From Dichetophora obliterata (lineage: Eukaryota; Arthropoda; Insecta; Diptera; Sciomyzidae): DNA of 64,000 bases. The notes under the pieces were generated by a model, which searched no databases, was not told the DNA's origin, and saw nothing but the letters and a program-made list of their open reading frames with translations. This document shows, piece after piece, positions 45,491-56,709 of this stretch; position 1 is the first letter of the stretch; each line of letters opens with the position of its first letter. Position numbers and translations under genes: made by a program. The stretch is taken from contig OY986438.1 in NCBI GenBank assembly GCA_963920525.1, positions 180,026,888 to 180,090,887 of the forward strand, given 5' to 3'.

Positions 45491-46049
45491 TATGAAATTG
45501 TTTCTCGGGAACGTGATCAATTTGGTTTCGCGTTTTTTGATCCGGGGACAGCCAGATGACTTTGTGGATGTCGAGGTGTTTAAATCTGGTTCTACTAACT
45601 ACCATGTTTCGTGCCGTGGCGAAGCCGATCAGTCTTATACCGTTATTCGTGGAGGTCTCATGAAGACTGGACTGACCGACAGTAGGGCCAAAGATGCCTT
45701 CCCTTCCGACTTCCGCATTAAAATCGGTGAGAACTATTTTCACGTCATGGGCCGGAAGGTGATCGTATACGTCCTCAAGACTAGCGTAGAAAGCGTCTTT
45801 GACGGCTTTGTCCTTTTCCTCCGTCGGGGAGTGCTCGCAAACTAGGCTAATATAGAAAAATTTCGCCTTAATGCGGATCGTGGCCAGTATTTCGTTCACG
45901 GGAGTGAACCGGGAAGCAAGGTTGTGTAGTTTCCGGCTTGCGACGAATCCGAATTCGTGCTTCTCCGCATGGCAGCTGTAGTAGATATCGCAGTCTGTTC
46001 GTTTAAAGCAGCCTTGCCCTTTCCAAAGCATTTCCTGGATGGCGCACAA
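45477..46049 (-). pseudogene. RTE-type LINE endonuclease fragment
   Basis: 190 open residues: GCFKRTDCDIYYSCHAEKHE, then FVASRKLHNLASRFTPVNEI, KIVLTDFNAEVGREG (the usual G in GDFN is T), STRF-like SRTRFKHLDIHKVIWLSPD and NQIDHV. This is the APE-type endonuclease that databases often mislabel as craniofacial development protein 2-like. The frame leaves the family just after IDHV, so the final SDH catalytic block is missing, interrupted by the insertion at about 45490. Upstream, the expected LCAIQEMLWKGQG start block is present. Confidence 0.8.
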
Positions 46050-46440
46050 GAGGACGACTAGGGAGTTTTGGACTCGCCTTGACAGTGCCAGGTTATCGGA
46101 CTATGTGGCTTTTTCGTTCAAGCCGTAGCTCTTGCCCGACGCTACGCCCTACCACTCCCTCGCTGGTCACCCGCTGTATTGTCCGGGACCGCTTGTTTGT
46201 TTAACTTATTCACGGCTAACCTTCATATCTGGAGGCCGTCCACTATCCGCAGCCTGTGATCCGTCCGGTGGCGTACAGCTAAGCCCTCACAGAATACCCT
46301 TTTATTCCACGGAACAAATTTGGATTGAGGGAGGTTTTATGCAAACAATTTCTTTAAAACTTAATTTTTTTTAAATTGATTATTGTTGTGAAACTTCAAG
46401 ATTATGTAGAAAAAATTGCAAACCAATCGCACTTATAATA

Positions 46441-46657
46441 CAGGGGCCTTTCTCTGTAATGCGATTCGAAAACAAAATCATACCATGTAAATACATATTA
46501 AGATTACTAAATGGCAGTAACTTCTACCTCTGCTTTAAAATGCGGTTTTTGTCTGTATTGAAATCGAACTAATCAAAAATTTGTCAAAAAAACCATGTAA
46601 ATACATTTTATTTTTGAATCGCATTTGATTTTTGACTCGGATTACTGAGTAAGGACC
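46441..46657. mobile_element. Small MITE with diverged inverted ends
   Basis: GGGCCTTTCTCTGTAATGCG on the left is mirrored imperfectly by GGGTCCTTACTCAGTAATCC on the right. The motif CCATGTAAATACAT occurs twice inside (about 46484-46497 and 46592-46605). Non-coding. Confidence 0.5.
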
Positions 46658-47940
46658 CAAATTCTACAGCGTTTCAAACCCGGTGCGCCAGAGTAACTTC
46701 AAACGTGTTTTTCTTGAAACATACTTTTTCAAAACGGGCCGCACTACTTACTGCAAACAAACTAATCGACCGATTTCGATATTTTTTTTTTTAATTGTTT
46801 ATAATGTAATTCTACACATCATTTACCAAAATTAGCGTATTTGGATAATTTGCCTAGTTTTTACACGAAACAATATGGTCAAAAATTACGTAAATTTTTT
46901 AATTTTTGTGTCCACGCTTCAAAATTTTTTTAATTTTTCATATTTCCGTTCCATTTTGGTAAATGATGTGTATTGGTGATGAAAGTAGACCCTTTCGAAT
47001 GCATTTTCACCGATTTTCACCTCTTTTAAGCACACCAACTTCAGCACCATCTTTATAAATAAAAATTATGTTACAAAAAACAAAATTTATTTTATCTATG
47101 CGGATGATGTAAAATTAAATGCAAATGATATTTTTTGTCTATATAATATACTTTTTTTAGAAAAGATCTTCTAAGATATGCCTTAATTTCAATAGCTTTT
47201 GCCTAAAACCACCCTTAACCCAAGAAAACTAAGCAAAAGAAGAATTTGCTTCATTAATTTGTTTATATATTTATCAGTTTTTTTATAAATTGATATTTAT
47301 TTCTTATTACTTTTTATGAAATTTACTGCTTTTCCACTTTTAATGATTTCACATTACAACGCAATGTTTAGATTTTTCGCTTTTACTTCTTTTTTTCAGC
47401 TCAGTTAAAATCGCTTTTGTTGGTTATTAAATGCTTAGCAGGCCCATTTTACAATTTTTCTAATTTTTTTACTTGTACAACTGTGCAGCAGATCAACCAA
47501 ACGACAAATATTTTTAAATATTATATAAGGAAACACTTGTAGCATGCTGCCAAAATGGCTGCGCAATTCACTACAAAGAAATATTTGCTTCAATTTCATA
47601 TACAATGCTTCGTTTTAATAAGTACTTAAATTAAGTAAATTTCAATTGATTTAACATATTCTTGAATCAAGTGAAATTGTTTCTCACTAAAAGAAAATTA
47701 TTTTTTTCCGTGTACTATATATTTTTTCATACACGCTTTCGGTAAAGAAAAACTTACTGTCTTCTAAGCCATTAACATTTAAATGATTTTTTGTTTGTCC
47801 AAGTATTTTTATACTTTATTTGCATAACTAGAAAATTATTCTGGCTAAATTTTAAAAGCGTTTTAATGTAATACAATTCAAATGTCATTAACATTAAATA
47901 TTACAAGTTACTGAGTAAAACTGCATTTATTCTGTGTAAT
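46658..47940. other. Mostly non-coding stretch downstream of the TOX gene
   Basis: AT-rich. At about 47084-47115 the plus strand reads FIYADDVKLNAND, which is the reverse-transcriptase catalytic YADD motif, followed near 47190-47240 by LNPRKLSKRRICF-like sequence in another frame. This is a small LINE scrap. Minus-strand AATAAA (TTTATT on plus, 47926-47931) would serve the TOX gene. Confidence 0.45.
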
Positions 47941-48858
47941 TTACTGTGTGCGTGCGTCTAAATTTGACTGCACCCAGGTATTAAATACGTTGCGACAATG
48001 AATGACGACACACTCGTTGCTGCAATATTCGTCCTCCCAGTCGGGATTGATGATGGCGCGCTTGGAACAATGATCACGTATGCATTTTTGCACCGAGCCC
48101 GCTTCGGTTAGCAGCTGAATTTGTTGAGCAGGCGGCGGTTGAGATTCAACACAATTGGTGGTTGTTGTTGAGTAGGAGTTAATCTGCTGTTGCTGTTGCT
48201 GCTGCTGCTCCACGTGAGGTTGTTGTGCTTGCTGTTGGTGATTGGCGGTATAATTTGGTTGTTGCTGCAATTCAAATTGCTGCTGATAGTGTGATTGCTG
48301 ATATTGAGTTTGAATTTGTTGTTGTTGCTGGGGCGGTGAATTAACTTGCTGATGATTAGCAGAGTTGTGACTTAATTCTTGACCATCGCCATCTGAATTT
48401 GTACGCGTTATTGTAAAGACTGCCGGTTTCGTTTGAATTGGCGGCGATGCATTCTGTGCCAGCTGCTGTTGTTCCAATTGTTGCTGTCTATAGATGCGCA
48501 TCTGTTTGATGTACTCAGTTTTTGCCATTTCATTTTTCTTATTGTAGACATTTTTGTGATTAGGATCCAAAGCTTCCCACATGGAAGCGACAATGCGCGA
48601 TATCTCCTGAAAAGAGCAATTTGGATTTTGTTGTTTTATTGCGCTCACGGTGTCGCGGAAGAAGAGTGCATAGGCAGAGAGAGGTTTTGCAGGTTCGTTC
48701 GGATCAGAGGAGGGCGTTAGTTGTTTGCGTGCAGCAGCAGTGGCTGTTACGGTTGGTGTTGGACTAGCAATTAGTGCTGAGCTGTTGTTGTTGGCTACGA
48801 AAGATTCATCATTTGCCGAGTGATATTCATCCAGAGAATTGTCCATGCTGCCACGCAT
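47941..48858 (-). CDS. TOX-family HMG-box transcription factor
   Basis: The HMG box spans [20 protein letters not shown] to the [11 protein letters not shown] region (about 55-125 residues from this start). It is a DNA-bending domain most like the TOX subfamily, including [14 protein letters not shown] and [13 protein letters not shown] glutamine-rich middle follows, then a conserved C-terminal cysteine motif, [11 protein letters not shown], with [13 protein letters not shown] just after it, which is also found at the end of TOX proteins. The start at 48858 (MRGSMDNS) is chosen because the bases before it look like an intron end: a long pyrimidine tract and CTACAACAG. The frame technically opens at 48915, but those 19 residues would be translated intron. 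It may instead continue from an upstream exon. AATAAA follows the stop by 10 bases. It is a probable nuclear regulator; about 305 residues. Confidence 0.85.
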   Translation of the reverse strand: MRGSMDNSLDEYHSANDESFVANNNSSALIASPTPTVTATAAARKQLTPSSDPNEPAKPLSAYALFFRDTVSAIKQQNPNCSFQEISRIVASMWEALDPNHKNVYNKKNEMAKTEYIKQMRIYRQQQLEQQQLAQNASPPIQTKPAVFTITRTNSDGDGQELSHNSANHQQVNSPPQQQQQIQTQYQQSHYQQQFELQQQPNYTANHQQQAQQPHVEQQQQQQQQINSYSTTTTNCVESQPPPAQQIQLLTEAGSVQKCIRDHCSKRAIINPDWEDEYCSNECVVIHCRNVFNTWVQSNLDARTQ

Positions 48859-48866
48859 TCTTTTCG

Positions 48867-48915
48867 ACTGTTGTAGCGAGCATGCGAAAGAATGAGAGAG
48901 AGAGAAAGAAAGCAA
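48867..48915 (-). promoter_or_regulatory. Probable splice acceptor before the TOX coding exon
   Basis: On the minus strand a CT-rich tract (TTTCTTTCTCTCTCTCTC, about 48910-48893) leads to CGCTACAACAG with the AG at 48869-48868. This argues that a 5' exon lies upstream. Confidence 0.5.
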
Positions 48916-50104
48916 AAGAGAGAAAAAATTAGAAACTGTCGAAAATTGTTATCAAGAATTTGAGTTAAGAACCAAAAACGTTTAAACCACTTACTAAGAA
49001 CTTCTTCATCTGCTTACTAGCTGAACTAAATGTTAGAAACTGATATGAAATTTGATTTAATTTTGTAGCGATTATCTTCAACTAGCGAAATGTTTTATAG
49101 CTACGAGCGTGCCCAACATTTTAGAGATATTGTTTGAAATATATGGTATGATTGTTGTTGTATGCTTGCGGTCGATAAATCGATAACCTCCTGTTCGAAA
49201 GAAAACTTCGAAAGTTTTGTTTTGTTACTAATTTGTGTGCAATCGAGGAGTCACTACTAAAAAAAATCACTTGAAACAATATTGAATCGACCGATTTTTC
49301 GAATTGACTTTTAATTAAAATTTACTGCGTTCGTTTGTGTGTATGATTATTTATGTAAGCTTTTTATTGTTCAAATGCCGTTGTTTGTTTCCAACACCAC
49401 GTAACGACTTCTTGGGTCAATTAAATGCGCTGTAGTTGTGTTCAGTGCTTTTTAATTGTAGCTGATAGCGCGATTATTTAAGCTACTTAGTTGAATAGAG
49501 TGCGCGATGACACACATGTTATCCACATACAACAACTGTACATAAATAACTGATCGCTTGTCTAGATTAGCTTATATCTGATAATAGTACATCTATTAAA
49601 TATAATTTTTACGTTAGTAACGAAAATAAAATAAAACGTTCATTCAAATTTAGTTTTAAGGCAGGCAGCTTTATTAATATTAACACAGCTGCATCGTGAA
49701 TAACCCAAAAGCGCGTATTCACTTAAGCTGAAGCTCTAAGAGTAGAGCTTTAAGCAGCTGAAAGAAGCAACTAGCGTTGAACTTGCCTTCAACTAGCTGA
49801 GAACATCTAGTGAAATGTGTCTCAAAACCTTCAATAGTCTAGGTATTATTTTTTCCAACAACTTTATTAAGTTTTGATTTTTAGATTATATTCCATCTAA
49901 CTCTTTTCGCAGCTGACAAGTTCAGTTGCTAGTGATTTCAAAGTAAATTAATGCAATTTTACCGAGATTTAAAAAAAAAATAGGAAAAGATTGTAGTTTC
50001 AATTTTAAGCTCCAGTAGAAGACTTTCCTGTAATGCCATATAAGTCATTACCTCCAAAATATTTTGAAAAATTTTGCTTGGTGTATGGATGTGGATGTTG
50101 AGTA
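48916..50104. other. Upstream region of the TOX gene
   Basis: No coding frame. The pair GTCGATAAATCGATAACC at 49171-49188 contains two TCGATA cores, resembling the DRE element (TATCGATA) common at fly housekeeping promoters, so the TOX promoter may lie near 49190. The rest is AT-rich. Confidence 0.35.
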
Positions 50105-51624
50105 GGGTGGAGCGAACATTTTTTTATTTAAATTCAAACTGCCTAAGTCTTTAAATTGTGATATATGCTTGAAAACAAATAATCACCAAATTTCGGCCCA
50201 AAATGTAATTTTGAGGTGAATATTTATAACTTTTTATGATTTTGTTTTACAAAAAACAACATAATTCAAACAGTGTTTAAACTTCTTAAGTCTTTAAATT
50301 GTGTTATATGCTTGAAAACAAATAATCACCAAATTTTGGCCCAAAATGTTGTCATTTTGAGGTCCATTGTCAATATAAGTGAATATTTTTATAGACAATT
50401 TTATCACTTACTAGTACGCTAAGTGAATGAATGTAAAATTTATTGAGATAAACTTATAAAAACTATTTGAAACTCTCGCAACACAATCGCGTGAAAAGAA
50501 AACGATCAACCAATGCGTGGCATCGGGGATGATTTTTTAAAAAACTTTAACTTTAATTAACACGAAATTTACAAGAAATTAAATTATTAAAATTTCGAAA
50601 AAATACCTCGATACTGTGCTGTAGCACAAGTATATGACATTTTAAAACTTTTCATAAAAATCGGCCCATTGTTACCACCAATTGCATGCACTTTATTTTG
50701 TAGCTTTAAAATTCTGCACACAGAAATTCAAGATTTTGCTTAGAAAAACTCTCTTCATGAACAATGAAACTTTGAAGCAGCAGCAACAAATGACTCGCTT
50801 GGAGAAAATGCTTTAAGTTTTAATTCTCAGGCATTCTGCTCTTCGCGAACATAGAGGTTTCTCTGCTTCCATGCATGAAAGTTTATGCACCCTGCTGGTT
50901 CAAAATAAAAAAAAACCCCCAAGAGCAACTCACGGTGCACTTCGTCTTCACGGAATGATCAAGAAAAGTTCATTCTTGAATGAAGAATTTAAGACAATCG
51001 TTCAGCAAGTTATTCAGAGGAATTTTTATTTTGCTCACTCTTAAAACATTCTATTGGCAATGCTTGAAGATGAACGGGCACACATACGAGAATTAGCTGG
51101 AAGAATCCATTGGAACCACCTGCTGACCAAAAACTTACTGAGGAAGACATCACACAACTGCTTAAAACATGTTTAAAATTTGAAGGGGTAGGGATGCTTC
51201 CTTGCCATTCTCAGCCAGTTGAGAGACATGTAAAACTGGTGGACAGCAGCGTCATTGGCGACCTGTGGTGCAGAAGTCAGAGATGGATTTATTCGTAGCC
51301 GTATTAAGTCTAGAAAGTAACTCCCCAAGTTTGATACAAAGAGCTTTTGGCCACTAGGGGAACTTGAAGATCATGAATGAAGTAAGCAGAACTTTTTGTA
51401 TTTAATTTTTTAAGTAAATAATACAGTTTATTGCCAAAAAATTTAAAAAATAACATTGGTTTTAATCAATTTTTTCACTTGATATGCCCATTTTATCATT
51501 ATTGTGGAACCTGAACATGTTTTGGGAACTTTTTTACACAGTATTTTCCATCTAGTAGAACCATTTGGTAGGTCAGGCAGCAAAAAAAAAAACAAAATTT
51601 TTTATCGTTTTTTTCGCTCCGCCC
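50105..51624 (+). mobile_element. TA-flanked element of the GGGYGGAGCGAA family
   Basis: The left end reads GGGTGGAGCGAACATTTTTTT and the right, inverted, GGGCGGAGCGAAAAAAACG. TA stands at 50103-50104 and 51625-51626. Near the left end a block of about 72 bases containing CTTAAGTCTTTAAATTGTG or its CCTAAGTC variant is repeated (50146-50216 and 50284-50358). A broken protein lies at about 51040-51370. The 1520-base length and TA target fit a mariner-like cut-and-paste element, but the protein does not look like a standard mariner transposase. Confidence 0.7.
51040..51375 (+). pseudogene. Remnant of the protein of the GGGYGGAGCGAA element
   Basis: Blocks read AMLEDERAHIRELAGRIH, LPCHSQPVERHVKLV (within 51110-51298), AEVRDGFIRSRIKSRK and FWPLGELEDHE, spread over two frames. 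I recall this CHxQ-VER-VKLV plus RDGFIR pattern from uncharacterised repeat-encoded proteins in arthropods, but cannot name the family. It is broken by frameshifts and stops. Confidence 0.5.
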
Positions 51625-51914
51625 TAATGTTGAGTTAAAATGCTTTTCAGCGCTGATTAACAAGCAACAGCGAGTGGTCTTATTCAATGGTAGAGCCCAC
51701 CGAAAGCTATTAAATGTACAAAATGAGATGAAAATATGTTAAATATGTTTTCATATATTAGTTTATCTAACAAAGAAGGCAGAAATGTTTATTAAAAAAA
51801 AACTAAGATAATAAAATTTATAAAGTTGAGTTTTAAGAAGTGTTTATCTTTATATTAGTTACACTAGCATACAGCGGAAATACCGCATTGATACGCATTT
51901 TTTTACATTCGGTT

Positions 51915-52215
51915 TAAGCATTTAAGTACTGAAAAAAATTACATAAATACTGATGTTGGTCTGTGGGACCACGAGCAAACGATAGTGACAAAATAGTAAC
52001 TGACATTTCAAAGAATAGGAAGCAAAAAAATAAAAAAGTTATAAGCAAAAAATATAATTTTTTAAAAAAAAATCAATCTCGAAAATGCGAACAATGGAAA
52101 ATGCAAAAAAATGTGAAAAATTAGTTCCAGATTCGACTTTAATAACATATAATAGACTTTAAATATGGCGCATTCTACGTGTAGCGGACCACAAAAAAAT
52201 AATTGGTGTCGGATT
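51915..52215 (+). repeat. Left arm of a large inverted repeat
   Basis: TTGGTCTGTGGGACCAC (51957-51973) and, further in, GCGGACCACAAAAAAATAA (52184 on) are mirrored at 57990-58100. The left arm has extra bases relative to the right. Confidence 0.6.
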
Positions 52216-52559
52216 TGGAAAAATACAATATTTAAAAAAAAATTTTTGTAGGTAAAAAATTAATTAGCAAATTGATGGTATTTTTAAATTTTGGGATCAA
52301 ATTTGAAACAAATTTTAATTTTTTCTATTCCAAAACTGGAAGTTCGAATTTGCAATCAAAATTCGAATCATTTCACAATTTGGGGATTTTTTATAATATA
52401 CAAGAAGTTTCATAGTGGGATTTACAATACTTTAGAAGTTATGCATTTTTAAGAACACGCACCTCGCGCATGTAGTAGTAGGTGACGGGACACATCCCCA
52501 ATTGCCATCAGTAGCGTAACTTTATTTTGTGCGCCCGACCGCAGGTTTCTAAATGCGCC

Positions 52560-53600
52560 CTGCTATTACTTTTAGAGTAAAACTATGTTATTACTAGGTT
52601 ACTAGAAGCGTAGGAGAAAGCAAGAGAACTCTTGTCAAACAAAAAAAGAAAAAAAGGAAGATACTTTTTTAATTTAATGGTCGTATGATGATCGTCATTT
52701 ATTACAACAGTTATATTTTAAAAATATCTTTTTTTATATATTTTATTTTAATAGAATTTGTTAAAAAAAGCAATAACGTAAGAAATACTTTTAATAATAT
52801 CAAATATAATCTTAAACTATCAAACATTTAAAATTTGTATTTAAATCATATAAAATCAACATAACTTTATACATAATAAAATTTATAAGATTTTATCACA
52901 AAGCAGGTAAAAAAAGCATCACATATTAATTATTTAAAAAAGTAAGCAAACTTAAAGTTTGAAGAAATGGGATCAATAATTTTTTATTGCTGAAACGATA
53001 AGTTTAAGATGTTTAGTTTAAATGTTTTGTATTTGACGCTACCTGTTAACTAAAGAATTCGCTAACGTCACTAAATATGACCAACTGACTGATTAAAATA
53101 ACATCAGTAGCTGACTTGGTGAAAATATGGAAGCAAACGGGTAAATCGACTCCGACCATAATCGAATTTTTGGCCAAAATATTTGGCCAAAAAAAGGAAG
53201 AATGATCGTAGAGCTTTGAGTAGAGAGAAAATTGACACGAATATGTTTCATGACAAAATTAAGAAGTCTTGAAAAAGTTATACAAATACGACCTCTGCCT
53301 CACCCACTGCCCATATTAACGAAACCCATTTTTGCCTGAAACATCATTAGGTCATGTCTCAAAACAACGAAATTTATTACATAAATTTCTTTTGTGATTA
53401 ATTATATTTTGGTAACTCAACCTTGGAAAATACTACCCACTCTAAGTAAATACGTTTTTGTTTCTATTTGTAAGTTTTTTGATTACAGCAAGCCATTTTT
53501 AAAAATTGAGTTGTTTTGTGTTTTTAAAAAGATATAATTTTGAAAAATAATTAGCTGGCATACATCAAATATATCTCACATTTTAACTTAACAAGTCACC
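52560..53600. other. Interior of the hAT element and possible LINE 5' sequence
   Basis: AT-rich. Near 53100-53300 the plus strand reads VKIWKQTGKSTPTIIEFLAK before breaking up; this could be decayed ORF1 sequence of the LINE. Nothing else recognised. Confidence 0.3.
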
Positions 53601-53607
53601 ATAAATT

Positions 53608-53835
53608 TTGAATTATGTTGCCAATCATTCTAATGTTGCGTTGTATAATTTGCGCTGTTTTAAATTAGTTAAAAAAGATGCACCGGAAGACTCAATTAAG
53701 AGAGTTAGTTTCAAACTGGGAGTTGCTGCTATGCATTGGAATGAAGTTTTCACTGCATCACTGTGGCCTGCTAATGTCAAAGTTAGCCCGTTTAAGTTTT
53801 TTCAAAGAGCAAGGTTACCACAACGAAAGTTATAA
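53608..53835 (+). pseudogene. C-terminal end of LINE ORF1
   Basis: RVSFKLGVAAMHWNEVFTAS and LWPANVKVSPFKF match the end of ORF1 proteins in this type of LINE (the LWPxxVxVxxF ending). The frame overlaps the start of ORF2 by about 40 bases. The N-terminal part is absent, so the copy is 5'-truncated. Confidence 0.6.
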
Positions 53836-56709
53836 ATACAAACAACAACAATCTAAAAATATACTACCAAAATGTTTCTGGTATGCGAACGAAATCAGAC
53901 TCAATATATCGAGCAACTGCCCAATTGGAATATGATGTATTCGTTATAACTGAAACATGGCTGAACTCAGATTTTTCTGTTGAAGAGTTTTTTGATCCAA
54001 ATATTTTCCATGTATATAGGAAAGATAGAGATTTTGAGAAAACTGGATGTAGGCGTGGAGGTGGAGTTTTAATTGCTGTAAACTCTTCGTTCAAATCAAC
54101 ATCTTTTGCTTTAAAAAACACAGACCTTCTGTTGGATCAACTCTGTGTTGCTGTTTATGGCTCATCTGGAATTATATATGTGTCTGTCTCTTATATTCCT
54201 CCAAACAGTGCCTTTGAACTTTATAAATCGCATATTGAAAACATTGGTGATCTTGTACAAAATGCGGATTTGAATCATCAGTTTTGTATTCTGGGTGATT
54301 TCAACTTAAATAAAATAATTTGGTCTCGAATATCTGCAGATGTGGGTTTTATGCCCACGAATGCAAACAGTGAACTAGAGGTATTTGTGGTTGACAGTTT
54401 TTTGGAATTTGATCTATTGCAGATAAATGGTTGTCTTAATAAACTAAATAAAGTTTTGGATCTTGTATTTTTAAGTAAGAATATAAATTTTGCTATTACT
54501 GAATCTGGTTTTCCTATATCTCCAGCTAGTGTACATCACACTCCTTTATCGGTTGATATTGAATTTTATAATTTTCTCAGATGTGATGGTAAAACTAAAA
54601 ATGAAAATAATTTTAATTTTAATTCATGTGATTTTAATCTGTTAAATAGCTTATTTGATGGTATAGATTGGGTTAATACGTTTGTTTTGTGTAATGCTCA
54701 AGATTGTTTCTCAATATTTAAATCTATTGTATCAAAAATTTGCTGTGAGCACGTTCCTAAAAAGCACATTAAAAAGTATAAACCGCCTTGGTATACTCCT
54801 GGCTTATTAAAGTTAAAAAATCTACGAAATAAATTTTATAAAAAATGGGCCGCGGCTAATAAAAATAATACAGACTTTTTTAATAAATACAATCATTATA
54901 TGCGAGAATTCAATTTCCTGGATAAATATCTTTATAATCAGTATATTCTGAACTTTGAAACGAATATAAAGTCAAACCCTAAAGCTTTTTGGAGTTATGT
55001 GAATTCGAAGAAAAAGTGCTCTAATATTCCGTCTAGTATGTTTTATAGAGATAAAGTCTCTAAAAATGCTCTTGAAACTGCAAATCTTTTTGCAGATTAT
55101 TTTGAGTCAAATTTTGAACCTCCAGATATATGTTCTGGTAATATTACGTGTGATGTTTCACCTTTATTTGACTTGGGATCGTTGCATATTTCTGTAGACA
55201 ATGTAATAGAAGGAATTCTGAGTCTTAAAACTATAACAAAATCTGACTCGGATGGTTTATCAGGTATCCTGTTAAAAAATTGTTGTAAATCCCTAGCAAA
55301 GCCCCTTAAACTTATTTTCAACAAATATTTGTCTACTGGAGTATTTTTTAGTGAGTGGAAGGTATCATTTATATCGCCAGTATTTAAGTCTGGAAACAAA
55401 AATAATATTGAAAATTATAGACCGATATCTAAGCTAACATCTGTTTCAAAGCTCATTGAGTCTATAGTTAAAAGAAAAGTAGCTTTCGCTGTAAAGTGTT
55501 TAATTTCTCCTTTTCAGCATGGTTTCGTATCTGGTCGTTCAACGGTAACGAATCTAACATTATTTTCTGATTATTGTATTTCAGCATTTCAACAGGGGTA
55601 TCAGGTTGATTCAATCTACACAGACTTTTCTAAAGCCTTTGATAAAGTTTCTCATGAGATTTTATTAAACAAATTAGGAAATCTTGGGTTTCACTCCAAA
55701 TTATTAAAATGGTTTGGTTCATATCTTAGGGATAGGGTGTGTCATGTTTATATTGAAAATAATGTTTCAAGACCATTTATAGCTTCTTCGGGGGTACCAC
55801 AAGGAAGTATTTTGGGTCCCTTACTTTTTGTACTTTTTATTAATGATATTACATCAAGAGTTAAAAACTCTCAGTGTCTTTTATATGCAGATGATTTAAA
55901 AATCTTTCTTAAAATAAACGCTTTGTCGGATGCCTTGTTATTGCAATCAGACTTAAATTCTATAAACGAATGGAGCACTAAAAATCGGTTGTTTCTAAAT
56001 TACAAAAAAATGTATGTTTTCCACTTTTTCTAAATCGCTATGTCCACTTAAAACAACATACTATATAGATATTTTTCCTTTAAACTGCTCTCATGATATT
56101 AAAGACCTAAGAGTCATCTTTGACTCCAAATTCACTTTTATTAGTCATCTAAATTATATTATTCCAAAAGCTTATTCAATGCTTGCTTTAGTTAGGCGAA
56201 ATGGCTCAAATTTTAAGGATCCTTGTACGCTGAAAGTACTTTACACGTCCATTGTTCGTTCGAAGTTAGAATATGCTTCAATTATTTGGAACCCTTACTA
56301 TGCATCCCATACGTTACGCCTTGAGCGAGTACAAAAAGCTTTTACTCGTTTTGTTTTCAAAATAAATTATTCATTTAATCCAGTTCCATCTTATAATGAT
56401 CGTTGCAGCACACTTAATTTGAAAACTCTTCAGAATAGAAGAAGTATTCTATCTCTAATGTTTATTTTTGATATTGTTGTTGGGACAATTGATTGTCCAA
56501 AACTACTTGAACTTATAAATTTTAATGTTCCTTGCCGAACACTGCGTCATTTTGATGTGTTTTATTTGGGAATGTGCAGAACGAACTATGCCATTAATTC
56601 ACCAATGTTAAGAGCTATGCTGGAGTTCAATAACTGTATGCTATATTGTAATATTGATTTTGCAGATTCCAAACAGTTATTGAAAAATTTGCTAAATAAC
56701 TATTATTAA
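53793..56709 (+). pseudogene. LINE ORF2: endonuclease and reverse transcriptase, one frameshift
   Basis: The frame is open from about 53793; the first clear block is LKIYYQNVSGMRTKS, just before the ATG at 53883. APE-type endonuclease: QN, VITETWL, RRGGGVLIAV, CILGDFNL and the VHHTPLSVDI block (about residues 1-210). Linker with KPPWYTP and NPKAFWSYVNSKKKCSNIP. RT (about 55200-56000): NYRPISKLTSVSKLIESI, FQHGFVSGRSTVTNL, IYTDFSKAFDKVSHEILL, SSGVPQGSILGPLLFVLF and LYADDLKIF, with catalytic aspartates present. The frame ends at 56033, but the adjacent frame (56014-56709) continues the thumb region (KVLYTSIVRSKLEYASIIW, then RVQKAFTRFV). The break is at the A run near 56008-56014. A recently active copy. 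Confidence 0.85.

Larger units (their letters stand above)
44480..46310 (-). mobile_element. RTE-clade LINE fragment (5' part)
   Basis: Minus strand: a leader-like GC-richer segment (about 46310-46050), then the endonuclease and the endonuclease-RT linker, but no reverse transcriptase. An approximately 430-base insertion or unrelated piece separates endonuclease from linker at 45060-45490. The higher GC content than in the neighbours is typical of RTE elements in flies. Confidence 0.75.

Noticed and set aside
45480..45845. Plus-strand frame of 121 residues
   Set aside because: Antisense to the RTE endonuclease, whose motifs read clearly on the minus strand.
47941..48915. TOX frame taken from its first methionine at 48915
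   Set aside because: The first 19 residues come from a polypyrimidine tract and splice acceptor; a start at 48858 or an upstream exon is more likely.
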